Assembly: GCA_964547525.1 (NCBI GenBank)
Contig: CAZJOD010000049.1
Span: forward strand, 1 to 21,989
Reading direction: 5' to 3'
Source: CAZJOD01 sp964547525
GTDB taxonomy: Bacteria; Bacillota; Clostridia; JAAYHZ01
Length of the DNA: 21,989 nt
Made by a program: the position numbers and the translations under genes. Of the stretch, positions 14,566 to 21,989 are shown one piece after another. The notes beneath the pieces are model-generated. The model was not told where the DNA came from. It worked only from the letters and a program-made list of their open reading frames with translations, and did not search any database. The first letter of the stretch is position 1. Every line of letters starts with the position of its first letter.

Positions 14566-16377
14566 ATGAATCTACAAATAACCACATATATTGTTGTATC
14601 TATTACATTTATGCTGTATATTGGTATTGCACTTTGGTCTCGTGCAAAATCAACCAGTGATTTTTATGTAGCCGGTGGAAATGTAAATTCGGTTGTTAAC
14701 GGAATGGCAACCGCAGCCGACTGGATGTCCGCCGCATCGTTTATTTCTATGGCCGGTATGGTCTCCATGATGGGTTATGGTGGCAGCGTCTTCTTAATGG
14801 GTTGGACAGGGGGCTATGTTTTATTAGCTATGTTGCTTGCACCATATCTTAGAAAGTTTGGTAAGTTTACCGTACCTCAATTTATTAGAGATCGATTCTA
14901 TTCAAAATCCGCTTCAGCTGTAGCGGTTATTTGTTTATTAATAGCTTCACTTACATACATTATAGGGCAAATGACAGGAGTAGGTGTTGCTTTTTCGCGA
15001 TTTTTAGGAGTAACAAGTGAAAACGGTATATATATAGGAATGGCAATCGTTTTTATTTATGCAGTGGTAGGAGGAATGAAAGGTATTACTTATACACAAG
15101 TAGCTCAATTTTGTGTACTTATTTCCGCTTATATAATACCTGCTGTATTTATTTCATTGCAGCTGACAGGAAATCCTATACCACAATTGGGGTTAGGCTC
15201 GAAGATGGTAGGAACGGATACATTCTTGCTTACACGGTTAGATCAAGTTGTTACAGACTTAGGTTTTGGTAAATATACAACAATGTTAGCAGGTAACAAA
15301 TTGAACCAAGCTTTGTTTACAATGTCGCTAATGATAGGAACCGCCGGGTTACCGCATGTTATTATGCGATTCTTCACGGTGCCTACAGTACAATCGGCAC
15401 GTCGTTCAGCAGGTTGGACACTGGTATTTATAGCATTATTATATACCACAGCTCCGGCAGTTGCAGCTATGGCTAAATACAATTTACACACAACCGTAAC
15501 GCCGGGCATAGAAATGAATATTGATCTTTATACCCCCGAGGCAAGCCTGAAGGCTTCCGAGCGTCCGGAATGGATGAAGCGTTGGGAAAATACAGGCCTT
15601 TTGAGTTGGGAAGATAAAAATAATGACGGTAGAATTCAATATTATAATGATAGCACAACCGACGAAAATATTTTAAGAAAAGCCAAAGAAGCCGGATGGA
15701 ATGGAAATGAGTTAACAGTTAATGCTGATATAATTGTGTTGGCAAACCCCGAAATAGCATTGCTGCCCAATTGGGTTATCGCTTTAGTAGCAGCGGGGGG
15801 GTTAGCGGCAGCTTTATCTACTGCGGCAGGTTTGTTAATGGCAATTTCGTCTGCCATATCACACGATTTGATAAAGGGTGTTTTTCTACCTAAATTGTCT
15901 GACAAGCGAGAATTGTTGGTAGGAAAGTTCGCTATGGCTTTATCCATAATATTTGCCGGATGGCTTGGACTTAACCCTCCCGGATTTGCAGCGGGAACGG
16001 TAGCACTGGCGTTTGGTATAGCGGCAAGTACTTTGTTCCCTGCACTTATGATGGGTATTTTCTCTAAAAAAATGAACAAGCAAGGTGCCATACTAGGAAT
16101 GTTATCAGGACTTTTCGTGACGTTGTTCTATGTTTTCGCCCATAAAGGAATATTCTTTATAAAAGGTACTGAATATATGAATTTAATTGGAGGTGAAAAT
16201 AGCTTTTTCGGTGTCACACCTGAGGGCTTCGGTGCTATTGGAGCAGGGATTAACTTTTTGGTTGCTATTGTAACAAGTAAGATAACTAAGAATAAAAAGC
16301 CACCGGAACACATTCAAGAACTGGTTGAGAGCGTTAGAATACCGCGTGGCTCGAAGAATGTTGAAGGCGCTCATTAA
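14566..16377 (+). CDS. Sodium:solute symporter, VC_2705 subfamily (ActP-like)
   Basis: A 603-residue member of the SSS family with about 13 membrane helices. Visible family marks include DFYVAGGNVNSVVNGMATAA followed by DWMSAASFISMAG, then FTVPQFIRDRF, GGMKGITYTQVAQF, GTAGLPHVIMRFFTVP, and AALSTAAGLLMAISSAISHD. An insertion near residues 330-370 (WMKRWENTGLLSWEDKNNDG) contains a D-x-N-x-D-G-x-I loop resembling an EF-hand calcium site, probably outside the membrane; I believe this is typical of the VC_2705/TIGR03648 group. Pairing with DUF4212 fixes the subfamily. It likely takes up a small carboxylate such as acetate with sodium, but the substrate is inferred from relatives. GGAGGATCCTT precedes the ATG. 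Confidence 0.9.
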   Translation: MNLQITTYIVVSITFMLYIGIALWSRAKSTSDFYVAGGNVNSVVNGMATAADWMSAASFISMAGMVSMMGYGGSVFLMGWTGGYVLLAMLLAPYLRKFGKFTVPQFIRDRFYSKSASAVAVICLLIASLTYIIGQMTGVGVAFSRFLGVTSENGIYIGMAIVFIYAVVGGMKGITYTQVAQFCVLISAYIIPAVFISLQLTGNPIPQLGLGSKMVGTDTFLLTRLDQVVTDLGFGKYTTMLAGNKLNQALFTMSLMIGTAGLPHVIMRFFTVPTVQSARRSAGWTLVFIALLYTTAPAVAAMAKYNLHTTVTPGIEMNIDLYTPEASLKASERPEWMKRWENTGLLSWEDKNNDGRIQYYNDSTTDENILRKAKEAGWNGNELTVNADIIVLANPEIALLPNWVIALVAAGGLAAALSTAAGLLMAISSAISHDLIKGVFLPKLSDKRELLVGKFAMALSIIFAGWLGLNPPGFAAGTVALAFGIAASTLFPALMMGIFSKKMNKQGAILGMLSGLFVTLFYVFAHKGIFFIKGTEYMNLIGGENSFFGVTPEGFGAIGAGINFLVAIVTSKITKNKKPPEHIQELVESVRIPRGSKNVEGAH

Positions 16378-16386
16378 ATATTAATA

Positions 16387-16401
16387 AGGATAACTTATCC
16401 T
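16387..16401. repeat. Short inverted repeat after symporter gene
   Basis: AGGATAA-C-TTATCCT is a perfect 7-base dyad 9 bases after the symporter stop. It could be an operator for the next gene or part of an RNA processing site. Confidence 0.35.
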
Positions 16402-16426
16402 GTTAATTACCGGTGATAAAGTGACA

Positions 16427-16476
16427 AATGGTGTGGGGAATGAAAGCTTACATAAGAATTTTCTACCCACACCATT
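16427..16476 (+). terminator. Long-loop hairpin between symporter and small membrane gene
   Basis: AATGGTGTGGG (16427-16437) and CCCACACCATT (16466-16476) form a perfect 11-base stem with a 28-base loop. No U-tract follows, so it more likely stabilises the upstream mRNA end or attenuates expression of the following gene than terminates fully. The next start codon is 26 bases downstream. Confidence 0.5.
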
Positions 16477-16501
16477 ATCTGTATGAAAGGAAAATTAATA
16501 T

Positions 16502-16846
16502 ATGTATATTAGTCTTGTGATTACATGGGTGCTATTTATAGGTCTTTTTCCGGTATCTTTTTTTTGGATACGAAGAGCATGGAAGATAATCTTTAATAAA
16601 GATTATTCTTATGTCGCGTTAAAGCGAGGCAAACCACCTGTTAATGCAGAAAAATATGCACCTTTTTCTGCAGGTATTAATATGATTGCCGGTGTTGTTT
16701 TTGCAGGGGTTATCTTATGCATAGTGATTGGTGGTTTAGAATATAACAAATGGACTGCAATTATCGGAACTACAATATGGTTTAAAATTTTTGCCGACTT
16801 TATTTTAAGTAGGCATGCTCATATGATAGAAAGGAATAAATACTAA
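16502..16846 (+). CDS. Small membrane protein of the symporter operon
   Basis: A 114-residue protein with three hydrophobic segments: SLVITWVLFIGLFPVSFFWI (about 4-23), NMIAGVVFAGVILCIVIGGL (about 60-79), and WTAIIGTTIWFKIFADFIL (about 84-102). A basic cytosolic-type loop lies after the first (RRAWKIIFNKDYSYVALKRG). GAAAGGAAAA lies upstream of ATG 16502. It is in line with the DUF4212 and symporter genes and separated from them by a hairpin; I do not recognise the family. It may be an accessory of the transporter or an unrelated membrane protein. Confidence 0.65.
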   Translation: MYISLVITWVLFIGLFPVSFFWIRRAWKIIFNKDYSYVALKRGKPPVNAEKYAPFSAGINMIAGVVFAGVILCIVIGGLEYNKWTAIIGTTIWFKIFADFILSRHAHMIERNKY

Positions 16847-17070
16847 TATTTAAATAAACTTTTTAAGATATCCTACAACTAAATGATATATAAACATATA
16901 TAATAAATACCGGCATTATTATGCTAACTTCAATATGTGTAATCAAAATAGTGAATTGTGAATATCCGGCACACACCTGATACAACAATATAGACAGGCA
17001 AGTACAGTAGTTATATAATAACCATATGGTAATAAAACCATAAAACCTTACAGAGAAAGAGTATGATACG

Positions 17071-19341
17071 TTGATTAACAAAAAGCAGATTTTATTTTAC
17101 ATAACCTTTATTACTATTATTTTGATTTTTGTTTCTTGTCAAAAAAATGATGGGATCTATAACGACGAAGAACTAAAGATCGATATGTCCGAATCCCGTG
17201 TAACCGAGGAAGATGTTTCATCTGAGAATGAACATTTAAATTATGTGCTGGTATATCCGTCGAATGAGTATAGTGCCGGTTATTCAAGTTATTTGGAATT
17301 GAAAAAAATACTCGCTACAATGACCGAATCTATTGTCGCATCTGTAACAGACGATAACATATCAGAATATAATGATAACGGTAAAAACACAAAGATTCTA
17401 TTTGGTAATACCGACTGCCCTGAATCAATTGAAGCTTTATCACGAATCGGCTATGGCGAATACATCATAGCATTTATAGAAGATAAACTTGTAATTGCAT
17501 CTCATGAAGATGATGCACTGGCGATTGCGACGGATCAGTTCTTAAGTCTTTGCAAGCTTGCCGTTAAAGACGGTATATTAAAATTTGAAGACAACGTAAA
17601 CGTTACCGGTCAAGTTGATTCGGATAAATTTAAATTGTTTTCAAAAGTACCTGTGTTCAAAGGAGGGGTACTTCACTCAATAAAGGACTGTGGAGACAAT
17701 TTTTATCAATCAGTTATTTATGACACCGATAAAGAAAAGTTTGATCAATATTGCGCTAGTCTTGAAACCTTGGGTTTTTCATTGTATGCACAAAATGAGA
17801 TGGCGGAAAATTACTTCATGACATATACAAAAGGTGATTTTATGTTGCACGCCTATTTTATAACAAGTTCCGGTGAGGTTAGGATAGTTGCAGCGGAAAA
17901 TGCCAATCTACCTTCCTATGAAAAGACAGATTATATAAAGGTAACAGATAGCGGTTTTACACTTTTAGGACTTGAAAAGGGTGGTAAAGCAGGAGGATTC
18001 GGTTCTGTTTTAAAGTTGGAGGATGGAAGCTTCATCATTATAGACGGTGGACATAGCACAGTGGAAGAAGCCGAAGATATATATAACACGATACATAACC
18101 TTGCAACGGACAAAGGGAATATAACAATCAAAGCTTGGATGTTCACTCATGCACATTCGGATCATTATGGTGCATTCAATAAATTTTGTGAGCTTTACGG
18201 TCATAATGATAACATAACAATAGAAAATTTCATATATAATTATTGTGACACGAAGGAGCAAACTCAATATTTACAAAATCCTGAAGACGCTAAAAAAGCA
18301 ACTCGTAATATACCGGTATACTACCCGGATGCCAAAATTTATAAACCGCTTACAGGGCAAATTTTCAACTTCGCCGGAGTAAAAATTGAAATTCTTTATT
18401 GTATGTCTGACTTTTTACCGAATGTGATAGGAACTGAGGTTTTCGATGCAGACAAGAAAAATGCAGACGGTAATATTAAAACCGTAGTTTACCGCTTTTA
18501 TATTGCAGGTCAATCTATCATGATAACGGGGGACACATCTAAAATATGTGTTGATGAAATGTGTAAACGCTACGGAGAATATTTGAAAAGCGATATGATG
18601 ACGGTTCCTCATCATGGATGGAATGAAGCACGTTACCGCGCACGTAACGGTACGATTGAGTTTTATACCCTGATTGATCCTACAATCGTATTTTGGCCGG
18701 ACGGTGATGAAGCACAAGTTAAGAAGATGAATTGGAACGGTAAAAAGTACGGCAATTGGGAGGCTAACCATTACCTTATATACTCTCTTAATGTGAAAGA
18801 ACATTATGTGTCAGGAAGTACCACAAGGACGTTTGTTTTACCTTATACCGGTATAAAATCGAATAATGAAACCATAACTTCCTTTTCTCCGGATGGGAAA
18901 TACTGTGCCGAAGCATATGGCACAAATACGGATATTACAGCCGGAGGACTTTTTCCCTATGAAGGTATTCGCATATTGCATGTGGATACCAATAATGTCA
19001 TTTGGGAGATGAAACCCGGAGGATATACAGTGAGTTTTACATGGTCGCTTGACAGCCGATATGCAGGGATTTATTATACGGGGCGAATTTGGGGAGAGAG
19101 TTTTGTTGTAGATATAAAAGATGAGAAATTAATATCATTACCTAATCTTGACGAAGTTGCTTCTCACTATGACAATGGTGTTAAACCACAAGAAAATCGA
19201 CCTGATCCATATTTCGTAATAGATGAGTGGGAAGATACGGAAACGGTAATTGTAAATTTTTGTTGGACTAAAGCTGATGGAGAAGAATTTAATGGTCAAT
19301 ATGCTTTTAATATAAAAACGAATACGGTAGTTTACAAATAG
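17071..19341 (+). CDS. Lipoprotein with metallo-beta-lactamase-fold domain and two flanking domains
   Basis: A 756-residue predicted exported lipoprotein: positive N-terminus, hydrophobic helix, and lipobox IFVSC with Cys23. Residues about 50-180 resemble the N-terminal domain often attached to glycosidases and MBL proteins (YSSYLELKKILATMTES...TKILFGNTDC). Residues about 290-600 are a metallo-beta-lactamase fold: FIIIDGGHS, MFTHAHSDHYGAF (HxHxDH near 360-365), SIMITGDTS, TVPHHGWNEA. From about 605 a C-terminal domain starts SFSPDGKYCAEAYG and contains VSFTWSLDSRYAGIYYTG, like WD40/TolB-type repeats. The TTG start is supported only by the signal peptide, as ATG 17063 is stopped after three codons; the binding site (AGAGAAAGAG) is weak. 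It is likely a surface-held hydrolase acting on a phosphodiester or ester; substrate unknown. Confidence 0.8.
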   Translation: MINKKQILFYITFITIILIFVSCQKNDGIYNDEELKIDMSESRVTEEDVSSENEHLNYVLVYPSNEYSAGYSSYLELKKILATMTESIVASVTDDNISEYNDNGKNTKILFGNTDCPESIEALSRIGYGEYIIAFIEDKLVIASHEDDALAIATDQFLSLCKLAVKDGILKFEDNVNVTGQVDSDKFKLFSKVPVFKGGVLHSIKDCGDNFYQSVIYDTDKEKFDQYCASLETLGFSLYAQNEMAENYFMTYTKGDFMLHAYFITSSGEVRIVAAENANLPSYEKTDYIKVTDSGFTLLGLEKGGKAGGFGSVLKLEDGSFIIIDGGHSTVEEAEDIYNTIHNLATDKGNITIKAWMFTHAHSDHYGAFNKFCELYGHNDNITIENFIYNYCDTKEQTQYLQNPEDAKKATRNIPVYYPDAKIYKPLTGQIFNFAGVKIEILYCMSDFLPNVIGTEVFDADKKNADGNIKTVVYRFYIAGQSIMITGDTSKICVDEMCKRYGEYLKSDMMTVPHHGWNEARYRARNGTIEFYTLIDPTIVFWPDGDEAQVKKMNWNGKKYGNWEANHYLIYSLNVKEHYVSGSTTRTFVLPYTGIKSNNETITSFSPDGKYCAEAYGTNTDITAGGLFPYEGIRILHVDTNNVIWEMKPGGYTVSFTWSLDSRYAGIYYTGRIWGESFVVDIKDEKLISLPNLDEVASHYDNGVKPQENRPDPYFVIDEWEDTETVIVNFCWTKADGEEFNGQYAFNIKTNTVVYK

Positions 19342-19569
19342 GTGCCAGGTGCCAAAACACAACGGGAAAGTCAAAAAGCTGGAATTTAAGCGGGTCTTCA
19401 GGACACTCGTAAAGTGTACTAGGTACACCGGTATGCAACGGATGGTGCCGCCAATGCAGAGAAATTATATGAAATCGCGTACGGAATGCCGCCGCGTTCT
19501 GCGGTATAAATATATTAAGATCAACTTTGTCGGTTTTTGAACTTTCGTTAAGAGAGAGGAAGTGTTTTT
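19342..19569 (+). other. Gene remnant region
   Basis: The tandem GGTGCC-A-GGTGCC occurs at 19342-19354. From 19423 to 19509 one frame reads RYATDGAANAEKLYEIAYGM then PPRSAV and stops. It has no start codon and the upstream frame is stopped at 19420, so it looks like the tail of a decayed gene of unknown family. Confidence 0.4.
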
Positions 19570-19711
19570 ATGACGTGGCCAACTCATATTGTTGCAGCAG
19601 GTGGATATGTTTTTGATGGAAGAGGACGATACATTATATGTTATTTCGGGTAACTTTTCTAACGTAGCGGTGATGCATGAATATTTACATATTATCATGA
19701 AAGATCTTTAG
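19570..19711 (+). pseudogene. NUDIX hydrolase remnant
   Basis: ATG 19570, with AGAGAGGAAG upstream, begins MTWPTHIVAAGGYVFDGRGR, then YIICYFG and a TAA. This is the typical first strand of NUDIX proteins (P-x-H-I-V-A-A-G-G-x-V-x-D-x-x-G). The GX5EX7REUXEEXGU box never appears. After a frame change, VISGNFSNVAVMHEYLHIIM then KDL runs to a stop at 19711 and may be a piece of the same or another protein. The catalytic core is deleted, so it is non-functional. Confidence 0.55.
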
Positions 19712-19877
19712 TGGAATAGTCGAAAGAAGTTGTTTCTTTGGATCGGAATATATACGGAATAAACACCGAGGGAGCATATTTTAAACGCTGCAACAGAGTG
19801 TTAAAGGAGTTTGTATATGGAAGTGAAAAGAATAAAGAATATTGTTTATGTTGTTTGATGAGATGAAGACTTAACGA
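19712..19877. other. Short spacer without gene
   Basis: Between the NUDIX remnant and the toxin-antitoxin promoter. A GGAG-ATG-like start near 19817 (MEVKRIKNIVYVV) stops after 13 codons. Nothing else supported. Confidence 0.4.
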
Positions 19878-19906
19878 TTTACACTATGCTTATATTATAG
19901 TATAAT
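19878..19906 (+). promoter_or_regulatory. Promoter-operator of toxin-antitoxin operon
   Basis: TTTACA (19878-19883), 17 bases, TATAAT (19901-19906). The -10 is the right half of the perfect dyad ATTATA-G-TATAAT (19894-19906). A further related element, TACTATA, occurs near 19930-19936, facing TATAGTA at 19897-19903. This fits autorepression by the antitoxin-toxin complex. Confidence 0.75.
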
Positions 19907-19952
19907 TGGCATATAATAATACTACAATATTACTATAGGAGAGTGAGCATTA

Positions 19953-20234
19953 ATGAATATAAGACCTTCTGCGTTAATACGTAAGAACTACAATGAAATC
20001 TCTAAACTGTGCAAAAGTACAGGTGAGCCGGTTTATCTTACAAAAAACGGTAGTGGTGATCTTGTTGTGATGGATGTAGAGGCATTTGAACGACGCGAAA
20101 ATATGCTGAAGCTTAAGGAAAAGCTGATGCAATCAGAAATAGACATTCTTAAAGGGCGCACCTATTCCGTAAAAGAAACAGTATCAGCCATGAAAAAGGC
20201 TATCGCAGAGGCATGCAATGGCGGAAAAGAATAA
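19953..20234 (+). CDS. Phd/YefM-type antitoxin
   Basis: A 93-residue protein with the Phd/YefM fold: NIRPSALIRKNYNEISKLCK (N-terminal DNA-binding/dimer part), then EPVYLTKNGSGDLVVMDVEA, the diagnostic strand-turn-strand with T-x-N-G. The charged C-terminal half (EKLMQSEIDILKGRTYSVKE) is the toxin-wrapping region. In this family the antitoxin neutralises the toxin and represses its own promoter. GGAGAG precedes ATG 19953, and the gene overlaps the toxin by 17 bases, ensuring coupled translation. Confidence 0.9.
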   Translation: MNIRPSALIRKNYNEISKLCKSTGEPVYLTKNGSGDLVVMDVEAFERRENMLKLKEKLMQSEIDILKGRTYSVKETVSAMKKAIAEACNGGKE

Positions 20235-20535
20235 AAATTATATGGTGAAAGTAACAGAAACAGCATGGGAAATGCTCGTTACTCATGCTCATTTTCTTGC
20301 GAATGTGAGTGTGCCGGCTGCAACCAGACTTATAGATACTTTTGTTGAAATGACCGACGGCTTAGCTATAATGCCGGAGCGCAACCCATGGCTGCAACAT
20401 GATGCCATTCCCTTTCAAAAATATCGAAAATTATTGTTTGGCAAACATTATATAGCTATTTATCAGGTAATGGAAAACACCGTATATGTGACGGCTGTGG
20501 TGGATTGCCGGCAGGATTATCTTTGGTTGCTATAA
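20218..20535 (+). CDS. RelE/ParE-type toxin
   Basis: A 105-residue protein of the RelE/ParE superfamily. The long first helices (AWEMLVTHAHFLANVSVPAA) are followed by RLIDTFVEMTDGLAIMPERN, a KYRKLLFGKHYIAIYQV beta hairpin, and VYVTAVVDCRQDYLWLL as the last strand and tail. The VDCRQD-Y end fits the usual V-x-x-V-x-x-x-R-x-D/N pattern at the end of these toxins. RelE members cleave mRNA on the ribosome and ParE members poison gyrase; sequence alone does not decide. It is encoded directly after, and overlapping, its antitoxin. Lying within debris and accessory genes, the pair may serve to retain the region. Confidence 0.85.
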   Translation: MAEKNKNYMVKVTETAWEMLVTHAHFLANVSVPAATRLIDTFVEMTDGLAIMPERNPWLQHDAIPFQKYRKLLFGKHYIAIYQVMENTVYVTAVVDCRQDYLWLL

Positions 20536-20546
20536 TTAATCGATTA

Positions 20547-20657
20547 GGTAAATTCCCGACATTTCGTTTGGAACTTAATGTTAAGAAGGACAGTGACGGA
20601 AAATATATGGTTGAAGATGGCAAGCAAAAGTCCGTAAATATAAATTTACCGGTGTAG
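20547..20657 (+). other. C-terminal gene remnant after the toxin
   Basis: A frame open through the toxin end reads GKFPTFRLELNVKKDSDGKY, then MVEDGKQKSVNINLPV and stops at 20657. The composition looks like real protein, but there is no start codon or family I can name. Probably the tail of a gene cut by the arrival of the toxin-antitoxin pair. Confidence 0.35.
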
Positions 20658-21207
20658 CAAGATTTATTTGTTTAGTAACAAGTAGCTCTCAATTTAAACA
20701 TTAATATCTAGTATTTAACTTTATTAATCAGCAATTAATCTATAGGGAGTACAGAAAGACGTTATTGAAGCTTTCAACCTTAGGTTGAATTGATATTGAG
20801 ACAGTTAATACAATAATAGCATTCTGTTTTATTCAGAAATAGAATTGCATCAGTGCCTCTTCGCGGTTCATTGTTTTTTCATAATGATATAAAGATTGTG
20901 TGTATAGACCCTCCTTGGTCGCAGAGAAGGCACCCTACGCCGTTCTGTAGAATACATTCCTGTTTCATGTGGTTATACTTTCGCATCCGCTTTTATGCAT
21001 TAATTATAAAATCAATGTTGCCCTCTTATAACGGTACGTGGTAAAATATAACAGATAATAAGTGACATAAACAAATACGGTTATGAGTACCGGTACTAGG
21101 ACCCGCGAATTAAGTTATTGGAGTAAAATTTATTATAAATTAATCTATCCACAGCGGACTCTCTACTCCGCTATATGGAAATATCCTAATAAACGAGGAG
21201 AATTACA
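20658..21207. other. Long non-coding stretch before NUDIX gene
   Basis: About 550 bases. An imperfect inverted repeat joins 20853-20866 (GTGCCTCTTCGCGG) with 20920-20933 (CGCAGAGAAGGCAC). A perfect 12-base palindrome AGTACCGGTACT occurs at 21086-21097. A hairpin with core AGCGGA/TCCGCT (21153-21158, 21167-21172), extended by CCA/TGG, ends about 30 bases before the NUDIX start. A 63-codon frame at 20853-21044 looks spurious. This may be a structured leader plus debris; no known element is recognised. Confidence 0.4.
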
Positions 21208-21681
21208 ATGGATGATAACAATTTTGCGGCAGTCGGAGCGATTGTTCTGCATGACAATAAGGTATTGCTTGTTCGGCATACATACGGTCCGTCGGCAGGT
21301 AAATTATTGAATCCCGGTGGGATGCTTAAGCAAGGAGAAATGCCTTATGATGCAATTAAGCGTGAGGTTTTAGAGGAAACAGGTGTAACAGTAGAACCGG
21401 TCGGATTAATCGCTGTTCGCTGTTCGGTGAATAACTGGTATATGGCGTTTTTATGCAATCCTGCCGCAGGAGAACCGAGATGCGATAACTGCGAGAACAG
21501 CGAGGCAATTTATTTAGATTGCTATGCTCATCAAATAGCCGAAAAGTATAAAATAAATGTCATTGGTGGAACGCATTATTCAACCGAAAAGTTTGCATGC
21601 ATAAAAATGAAAGAATATTTCAACAGGTTTGAAGTATTTTGTGAGTTTATTGAAGATAAACCTTGTTTTGAAGATATGTAG
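21208..21681 (+). CDS. NUDIX hydrolase
   Basis: A 157-residue NUDIX protein. The N-terminal strand is FAAVGAIVLHDNKVLLVRHT, and the full catalytic box lies at about residues 38-60: GMLKQGEMPYDAIKREVLEE then TGV, fitting GX5EX7REUXEEXGU. These enzymes hydrolyse nucleoside diphosphates linked to another group, often for clearance of damaged nucleotides or sugars. The C-terminal third (HQIAEKYKINVIGGTHYSTE) is less familiar. GAGGAG lies 7 bases before ATG 21208. It is the only intact one of three NUDIX-like sequences within 2.4 kb. Substrate unknown. Confidence 0.85.
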   Translation: MDDNNFAAVGAIVLHDNKVLLVRHTYGPSAGKLLNPGGMLKQGEMPYDAIKREVLEETGVTVEPVGLIAVRCSVNNWYMAFLCNPAAGEPRCDNCENSEAIYLDCYAHQIAEKYKINVIGGTHYSTEKFACIKMKEYFNRFEVFCEFIEDKPCFEDM

Positions 21682-21687
21682 TAAATA

Positions 21688-21919
21688 ATGGCTTTGATCC
21701 AAAGAGCATATGTTGGCTTTCATGAAGGTGGCTTTAGCCAAACGGAGGTATTATTGAAAAAGTAACATAAGATCTAATAAAGTATTCTTTAGGAATGAAA
21801 AAGAAAAGAAGTTGGAGTTTAAATGGGAGGAAATTGATGAGGTAACCGTGTTAGATATATACCCAATATTTCTAAGAAAAGCCTTAAAAAAATATACCGA
21901 CAGGAATAAGCATTACTGA
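21688..21919 (+). pseudogene. Frameshifted NUDIX C-terminal fragment
   Basis: One frame (21688-21765) reads MALIQRAYVGFHEGGFSQTE then VLLKK and stops. The next frame (21761-21919) continues SNIRSNKVFFRNEKEKKLEF, then KWEEIDEVTVLDIYPIFLRK, and ends KHY. The block L-E-F-K-W-x-x-I-D-E-x-x-x-x-x-I-Y-P-x-F-L is the usual C-terminal end of many NUDIX hydrolases. No NUDIX box precedes it. A frameshift plus loss of the N-terminal half explains the pattern. It begins 6 bases after the intact NUDIX gene. Confidence 0.5.
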
Positions 21920-21941
21920 ATTTAGTGAGGTGGAGATTATT

Positions 21942-21989
21942 ATGAAATCTATTGTTTTATGTGACAATAATGAGCCGGAAAAAGTGTTG
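21942..21989 (+). CDS. Start of a further gene, cut by the window end
   Basis: GAGGTGG lies about 8 bases before ATG 21942, and the 16 visible residues are MKSIVLCDNNEPEKVL. This resembles the first strand of a Rossmann-like protein, and some 2-hydroxyacid dehydrogenases begin similarly, but that is too little to assign. Confidence 0.55.
   Translation, partial: MKSIVLCDNNEPEKVL

Noticed and set aside
17931..18804. Minus-strand frames opposite the lipoprotein gene
   Set aside because: The plus frame has a signal peptide and MBL motifs; the reverse products are cysteine/isoleucine-rich without motifs.
20853..21044. 63-codon frame starting MPLRGSLFF
   Set aside because: GTG start without binding site, odd composition, lies within the imperfect inverted repeat; likely chance.
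21061..21207. T-box riboswitch upstream of the NUDIX gene
   Set aside because: No T-box AGGGTGGnACCGCG-type core, specifier loop or terminator is visible.
1..21989. CRISPR array, tRNA, rRNA or complete transposase
   Set aside because: No regularly spaced repeats, no cloverleaf-like CCA-ended sequences and no transposase motifs were seen on either strand.

Overview
The window is AT-rich DNA with strong GGAGG-type ribosome binding sites, TTGACA/TATAAT-like promoters, occasional TTG starts, and gene families typical of Firmicutes, most likely the class Clostridia. No tRNA, rRNA, CRISPR array or complete insertion sequence is visible. A run of ten Ns at 10871-10880 marks a scaffold gap, so the two halves may not be truly adjacent.

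Left part (1-10.6 kb): an accessory cluster of small-molecule-modifying enzymes. In order: the tail of a GNAT acetyltransferase; a structured RNA leader ending in a terminator; an overlapping set of a double-GNAT fusion, a SAM methyltransferase and a YhbS-like GNAT; an AAC(6')-like aminoglycoside acetyltransferase; a small metallophosphoesterase. On the minus strand follow an XRE-TPR regulator and a bactofilin-like beta-helix protein. A second copy of the same RNA leader then precedes another methyltransferase, followed by a broken third methyltransferase, a RimL-type GNAT (minus), a conserved protein of unknown function and a CPBP membrane protease (minus). The two leaders share the same layout (promoter, about 108-nt folded RNA, terminator, gene) and are the best candidate for an undescribed regulatory system, probably a riboswitch or attenuator controlling resistance-like genes.

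Middle part (10.9-16.9 kb): a transport and sensing unit. A 974-residue minus-strand protein joins a PHP phosphoesterase, a membrane-anchored Cache sensor, a PAS domain and a DUF294 nucleotidyltransferase. It is divergent from a DUF4212 small subunit, a VC_2705-type sodium:solute symporter and a small membrane protein. DUF294 proteins are known companions of this symporter class, but this one carries its own extracellular sensor and an added phosphoesterase.

Right part (17-22 kb): a large lipoprotein with a metallo-beta-lactamase fold, then a decayed stretch with gene remnants, a RelE/ParE-type toxin-antitoxin pair with its own promoter, an intact NUDIX hydrolase flanked by two NUDIX-like fragments, and the start of one more gene. 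Repeated GNAT, methyltransferase and NUDIX genes plus debris suggest a region of active gene duplication, gain and loss.
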